A DNA stretch of 64,000 nt from an uncultured Dokdonia sp. Lineage in GTDB: Bacteria; Bacteroidota; Bacteroidia; Flavobacteriales; Flavobacteriaceae. The stretch is taken from the NCBI GenBank assembly GCA_947503305.1, contig CANNDF010000001.1, positions 1,149,927-1,213,926 of the forward strand, read 5' to 3'. This document shows positions 62,101 through 64,000 of this stretch, one piece after another; the stretch's first letter is position 1; the number at the start of each line of letters is the position of its first letter. A model generated the notes under the pieces. It did no database searches, was not told the DNA's origin, and saw only the letters and a program-made list of their open reading frames with translations. The position numbers and the translations under genes are program-made.

Positions 62101-64000
62101 GTGATGGTGATGGATGTAGTGATGCCAATGAGGCCTATGCAGATGCGAATGCCGATGGTGGAGATGGTGATCAGTTTGGTACAGGCGATCCACTGACAGT
62201 AAGTGGTGGAATGGTAAATGCCGATGGAACGGTAACCGCTGCTCCTTATGATACAGGAGTAGTAGCAGATGTAACGACAGTAGGTCCCGACTTAGATGGT
62301 GATGGTCAAACAGACATTTGTGATGAAGACGATGATGGAGATGGGAATCCAGATGTGACGGATCCCAACCCAACAGCACCTACAGTTGCAGATGATGCGA
62401 ATATGACAGATCCTGGAGTAGCAGTGGTAACAGATGTATTGGTAAATGATGATTACTTAGGAAACAATGATGGTCCATTAGGGACGACGACCTTAGTAGA
62501 TACAGGTACAGGTACAGCTATGGGAACTGTAGTTCTGGACCCTGATACAGGAGAAATTACGTATACGCCTACTTTAGGAGAAGCAGGTATGATGGTCACT
62601 ATTGTATATGAAGTATGTAGTGATGATGGAGTGACTCCGGGACCAGATAATCCCGTATGTAGACGAGCTACTTTGACAATCACAGTTGCCGATATGGATA
62701 GTGATGGTGATGGTGTCAATGATGTATTGGATCTTGATGATGATAACGATGGCATATTAGACACAGATGAATCTCCAGGCTTACCTGATCCAAGTGCCGA
62801 TGATGATGGTGATGGGATACCTAACTATCAGGATACAGATATCGGCGTAGATGGTAATGGAGATGGCGTAGTAGATGGTTATGATTTTGATGGAGATGGT
62901 GTGCCAAACCACTTAGATTTAGATGCAGACAATGATGGAATATATGATGTAGAAGAGAGTGGTGGAGTAGATACAGATAATGATGGAATGGCCGATGATA
63001 CGGATGGGGATAGTACAAATAACAACGGAGTACCAAATTCTGCGAATGGTGGAACAGGAAACACTCCGATCGATAGTGATCCAGCGAATGCAGATGGTCC
63101 CGACTTTTTAGATACCGATAGTGATGGTGATGGATGTAGTGATGCTAATGAGGCCTATGCAGATGCGAATGCCGATGGTGGAGATGGTGGTCAGTTTGGT
63201 ACAGGCGATCCACTGACAGTAAGTGGTGGAATGGTAAATTCCGATGGAACGGTAACCGCTGCTCCTTATGATACAGGAGTAGTAGCAGATGTAACGACAG
63301 TAGGTCCCGACTTAGATGGTGATGGTCAAACAGACATTTGTGATGAAGACGATGATGGAGATGGGAATCCAGATGTGACGGATCCCAACCCAACAGCACC
63401 TACAGTTGCAGATGATGCGAATATGACGGATCCTGGAGTAGCAGTGGTAACAGATGTATTGGTAAATGATGATTACTTAGGAAACAATGATGGTCCATTA
63501 GGGACGACAACTTTAGTAGATACAAGTACGGGTACAGCTATGGGAACTGTAGTTCTGGACCCTGATACAGGAGAAATTACGTATACGCCTACTTTAGGAG
63601 AAGCAGGTATGATGGTCACTATTGTATATGAAGTATGTAGTGATGATGGAGTGACTCCGGGACCAGACAACCCAGTATGTATGCAAGCTACCTTAACCAT
63701 TACAGTTAGTAGTATGGATAGTGATGGTGATGGTGTCAATGATGTATTGGATCTTGACGACGATAATGACGGAGTATTAGATACAGATGAGTCACCAGGC
63801 TTACCAGATCCAAGTGCCGATGATGACGGTGATGGGATACCTAACTATCAGGATACAGATATCGGTGTCGATGGTAATGGAGATGGTGTAGTAGATGGTT
63901 ATGATTTTGATGGAGATGGTATACCAAACCACTTAGATTTAGATGCAGACAATGATGGAATATATGATGTAGAAGAGAGTGGTGGAGTAGATACAGATAA
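56184..64000 (+). CDS. Giant secreted multidomain adhesin (SprB-like), 3' end outside window
   Basis: Open from the ATG at 56184 to the window end (more than 2600 codons, no stop), beginning with a signal peptide (MKKNTLLTIFTVLMLSLVHA). In order: an N-terminal region to about residue 230; a VCBS/cadherin-like domain (about 236-350); a second such domain interrupted by a beta-rich insert (about 354-680); five Ig-like repeats (about 679-1163); a choice-of-anchor-like domain (about 1170-1296); a SprB-like repeat near 1580-1650; then Ca-binding DxDxDG thrombospondin-3-type repeats. From 61,911 a 340-residue unit repeats in tandem. Such proteins are exported by the type IX system and act in adhesion or gliding; the C-terminal sorting domain is not in view. 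Confidence 0.9.
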   Translation, partial: MKKNTLLTIFTVLMLSLVHAQRHELQDVSGLLIQTDRCLEDQGVFESCSSGLVSNFENQNNTTVSRTVTTVDLNGALAGTDNSVVSPVGFIVPTVTIDNIISTTSGDLLNAIITFSSNPSGTPAGVPDADDLIVIFDAAGTQLGSIGINQILGPVDIVYGSNTMRIQSISSGVYSVTDAFGAPILSGNLEAFLFNLQYAHNGVAGGGTEGERYMIVEVTDADNTLSATSVINTQYPPSATDDVNAIAANAVSPVTGDLDSNDTDLSVGDALSIAEVNGFSGAVGNSFASTYGFITVQSNGTYSYSVDTSNIAVSGLRNGTSLQDIISYTVQDLNGNQDFGFVTVTINGVDELPVATDNTNSVTVGGTTVVNGDVIFDDDGFGVDSGDRPLAIFVWENQFSAPGGVFANLSGPVNGQSRTEPVTGVQVSFVSSDPDNIGIPNQDQVVYQTATNGGHTGYFGFAIDANVNPSASSTITMNFDEPIVNLSFTLSDIDWSQNDSWQDQMTVTGSLGGSLVPFSPQVAGTVVTVGSDTFYGTGSVPPQDAHGNVVINFSTPVDRVIIDYNYGPDATAADNGGQIAAISDLIWQATGAPRVSEVDGVGGNVGAVYATTYGFITINGDGTYTYTLDTTNTDVMNLGTGATLMDVIPYTLIDSVDNSGNTDIGNLTITINGPAAVNCTVPSAITGITDITIDEGDMTSFTASGGTPGVVTWAISPTTGVSTATGTGLSTGNITFATAGSYTITYTSTNDNDPLGCNTTETATASAVITVDPPLVCTTPSAITGITDITIDEGDMTSFTASGGAPGVVTWAVSPTTGVSPATGSGLSTGNITFATAGSYTITYTSTNDNDPAGCTTTGTATASAVITVDPPLVCTTPSAITGITDITIDEGDMTSFTASGGAPGVVTWAVSPTTGVSPATGSGLSTGNITFATAGSYTITYTSTNDNDPAGCTTTETATASAVITVDPPCTVPSAITGITDITIDEGDMTSFTASGGAPGVVTWAVSPTTGVSPATGSGLSTGNITFTTAGSYTITYTSTNDNDPAGCTTTETATASAVITVDPPCTVPSAITGITDITIDEGDMTSFTASGGTPGVVTWAVSPTTGVSPATGAGLSTGNITFATAGSYTITYTSTNDNDPAGCTTIETATASAVITVDPIDDGDGVPASVEDAGPNGGDGNDDGILDSLQGNVASLPDATGSGNYITLEVIVTGDCSQITSMSAVMESDLADQDTFFDYPVGLVDFTLACGSIGGSADVNVYWHGLNTIEFFRKYGSSAPGANDATYNPQSAILSTSDIGSEVVPTSIYSVTDGMPGDESATPAEIVDPVGPSVITIGCQDIVPSGCPTAPIIAGDVSFDIINEMDEASSNASSKTFNSITIAGEPNPFTDLLVPDFVTFNYGNPTAANQQMRENGVDGASITDPNFESELIAANTSRNLNFYFRNDGGILPTDFVNYSFNYDINTAGNRYVIITERGGNNSMTVQAIDENGDLIGTSQPVTAGGGGNYIDTGVANENGQTIHMVIYPLTAFVCPGTPIRGVRLTQTGAPVSGGDGGDGKIFVVYDPFFLTPPPTLDLSSSVITQPVCPANEGSIELSATDNGGGTLEYSIDGGATFQASNTFTNLAPATYDIQVQYVGQPGCANTATITLVDGGCVDPCDPIASGNTDTDGDGLSDICDEDDDNDGILDTEEGVVLCTTTTTLLNGTTLAEGGTDPIGTVLSNNVDIIGSVSDTGSFDLLDGTIEVSEMRPLGAMEINFAGSSTINFVNRNNPDFSPGDTAGVFVDLGGTATNAIITWGNGQFDPGEDYEIRFDPSVTPVIVNPIAGINITQAPGLVQFDNTTATAISGADARMMVITLPNVTNYEVIRTDTAIADSGGVNLTHEVLCDTDTDEDGIPNHLDLDSDNDGIYDVEESGGVDTDNDGQADDTDGDSTNNNGVPNSANGGTGNTPIDSDPANADGPDFLDTDSDGDGCSDANEAYADANADGGDGDQFGTGDPLTVSGGMVNADGTVTAAPYDTGVVADVTTVGPDLDGDGQTDICDEDDDGDGNPDVTDPNPTAPTVADDANMTDPGVAVVTDVLVNDDYLGNNDGPLGTTTLVDTGTGTAMGTVVLDPDTGEITYTPTLGEAGMMVTIVYEVCSDDGVTPGPDNPVCRRATLTITVADMDSDGDGVNDVLDLDDDNDGILDTDESPGLPDPSADDDGDGIPNYQDTDIGVDGNGDGVVDGYDFDGDGVPNHLDLDADNDGIYDVEESGGVDTDNDGMADDTDGDSTNNNGVPNSANGGTGNTPIDSDPANADGPDFLDTDSDGDGCSDANEAYADANADGGDGGQFGTGDPLTVSGGMVNSDGTVTAAPYDTGVVADVTTVGPDLDGDGQTDICDEDDDGDGNPDVTDPNPTAPTVADDANMTDPGVAVVTDVLVNDDYLGNNDGPLGTTTLVDTSTGTAMGTVVLDPDTGEITYTPTLGEAGMMVTIVYEVCSDDGVTPGPDNPVCMQATLTITVSSMDSDGDGVNDVLDLDDDNDGVLDTDESPGLPDPSADDDGDGIPNYQDTDIGVDGNGDGVVDGYDFDGDGIPNHLDLDADNDGIYDVEESGGVDTD
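58218..59670 (+). repeat. Five tandem Ig-like repeats in the adhesin gene
   Basis: Units start at 58218, 58512, 58806, 59094 and 59382 (spacing 294, 294, 288, 288 bp; 96-98 residues). Each begins CTxPSAITGITDITIDEGDM and ends TATASAVITVDP. Units 2-5 are nearly identical at the DNA level, whereas the first is more diverged. Confidence 0.93.
61911..64000 (+). repeat. 1020-bp tandem repeat in the adhesin gene
   Basis: Units begin at 61911, 62931 and 63951 (exact 1020-bp spacing, 340 codons). By eye copies 1 and 2 are about 95% identical, with identical blocks of over 150 bp next to clusters of differences. The third copy is cut by the window end, so total copy number is unknown. Confidence 0.95.

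Noticed and set aside
58052..63739. Many minus-strand frames across the adhesin gene
   Set aside because: They mirror the repeats of one continuous plus-strand frame with a signal peptide and recognised domains, and have low-complexity His/Leu or Val/Pro composition without family features.
1..64000. Prophage, integrase, insertion sequence or CRISPR-Cas system
   Set aside because: No transposase, integrase, phage structural gene or cas gene was recognised; the two tRNA genes have no adjacent integrase or duplicated tRNA end.

Overview
The window reads as a chromosomal segment of a marine-type flavobacterium (Bacteroidota, Flavobacteriaceae). The base composition is AT-rich. Several promoters carry the Bacteroidota -7 box TAnnTTTG, and there are almost no Shine-Dalgarno sequences. 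Bacteroidota-typical families recur: a CreD operon, TPR-linked histidine kinases, a sigma/TPR/CHAT operon, an HYC_CC_PP protein and a giant SprB-like adhesin. The genus cannot be fixed from sequence alone.

Layout. 1-2.6 kb: start of ilvE (partial), a DUF4920 lipoprotein, the tRNA methyltransferase mnmD and glutaminase. 2.6-6.3 kb (minus): a DUF2809 protein, then creD, a winged-helix regulator and a membrane protein, with the same 22-bp palindromic operator before creD and before the membrane-protein gene. 6.7-9.3 kb: tiny lipoprotein, TPR histidine kinase, response regulator. 9.3-15.1 kb: an eight-gene co-directional run of mostly unknown proteins (NfeD-like, SPFH, PH-like, YidD-like, coiled-coil membrane protein, vWA-like lipoprotein and two secreted proteins), the best candidate for an undescribed membrane system. 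15.1-20.8 kb (minus): Na+/solute symporter, sugar nucleotidyltransferase, GHMP sugar kinase and GH109-like oxidoreductase, which look like a sugar salvage pathway. 20.8-24.4 kb: housekeeping genes (kdsA, msrA, flavin reductase, methyltransferase). 24.6-28.4 kb: a heavy-metal-associated run with HMA domains.

28.4-34.2 kb: two sigma-factor operons that diverge from one another; the second encodes a membrane TPR protein and a 1086-residue TPR-CHAT protease. 34.2-41.7 kb: antiporter, RNA methyltransferases, era, mutS, tRNA-Gly and tRNA-Leu, with a recent 127-bp tandem duplication of a gene end plus terminator. 41.7-47.9 kb: an XRE regulator diverging from a small protein across a perfect palindrome, then a minus-strand stress-type group with an AraC regulator, then PhzF. 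48.1-48.6 kb: two small peptides, one with a double-glycine leader and a Cys-rich core. 50.2-54.7 kb: a LytTR regulator whose receiver lacks the phosphoacceptor Asp, and a second lipoprotein/TPR-kinase/regulator set that mirrors the one at 6.7-9.3 kb. 54.7-56.2 kb is essentially gene-free. From 56,184 to the window end one uninterrupted reading frame (>2600 codons) encodes a secreted multidomain adhesin with five Ig-like repeats, a SprB-like repeat, Ca-binding DxDxDG repeats and 1020-bp tandem repeats.

A palindrome with core GCTTTCGCGAAAGC recurs about every 7 kb, both between and inside genes. It is the most pervasive sequence signal in the window.
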